This document shows, one piece after another, positions 7,102 to 7,118 of a stretch of 7,118 nucleotides of DNA (its first letter is position 1; every line of letters begins with the position of its first letter). Where the stretch lies: the NCBI GenBank assembly GCA_013288465.1, contig JABDBT010000105.1, forward strand, positions 1 to 7,118, given 5' to 3'. The notes below the pieces were generated by a model, which was not told the DNA's origin, did no database searches, and worked only from the letters and a program-made list of their open reading frames with translations. The position numbers and the translations under genes are program-made. The stretch is from Bacteroidota bacterium (GTDB lineage Bacteria; Bacteroidota; Bacteroidia; Sphingobacteriales; Sphingobacteriaceae).

Positions 7102-7118
7102 AACTATCTTATTAAAGG

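Noticed and set aside
7102..7118. End of a susC gene (TAATAA on the minus strand at 7114-7109)
   Set aside because: A susC stop could lie here, but 17 bases cannot show which frame is coding, so no feature is called.

Overview
The window is a one-way block of exported carbohydrate-active proteins, all read from the minus strand. It looks like the inside of a polysaccharide utilization locus (PUL) of a Bacteroidota bacterium. The evidence is a SusD-type surface lipoprotein, signal peptides on every product, A/T-rich and mostly Shine-Dalgarno-poor gene starts, and AT-leaning codon use. The combination of proteins suggests a Sphingobacteriaceae member (Mucilaginibacter/Pedobacter type). That family-level guess is inference from general similarity, not from a database search.

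Layout in transcription order (right to left): a SusD/RagB glycan-binding lipoprotein (7101-5413); a 119-bp gap with a nested inverted repeat and a clear Shine-Dalgarno site; a soluble PQQ-dependent sugar (sorbosone/glucose-type) dehydrogenase (5293-4016); a small single-haem cytochrome c (3986-3540); a GH105 unsaturated rhamnogalacturonyl/glucuronyl hydrolase (3518-2295); a GH28 polygalacturonase/rhamnogalacturonase-type beta-helix enzyme (2283-700); and the N-terminal 219 residues of another secreted protein, probably a glycoside hydrolase (659 to 1, running off the left edge). Apart from the gap after susD, intergenic distances are 10 to about 40 bases, so these genes are probably one operon. 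A susC gene would be expected just beyond the right edge.

How the genes may work together: SusD, with an unseen SusC, would capture and import pectin fragments. GH28 would cut alpha-linked galacturonate bonds in homogalacturonan or rhamnogalacturonan, and GH105 would remove the unsaturated uronate left by a pectate or rhamnogalacturonan lyase encoded elsewhere. The unusual part is the quinoprotein dehydrogenase and cytochrome c pair between susD and the hydrolases. It suggests that a sugar released during pectin breakdown is oxidised in the periplasm and its electrons passed to the respiratory chain. That link is inferred from gene order; the substrate is not visible in the sequence.

I see no RNA genes, mobile elements, CRISPR arrays or convincing intrinsic terminators. 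The only non-coding stretch over 100 bases is 5294-5412.
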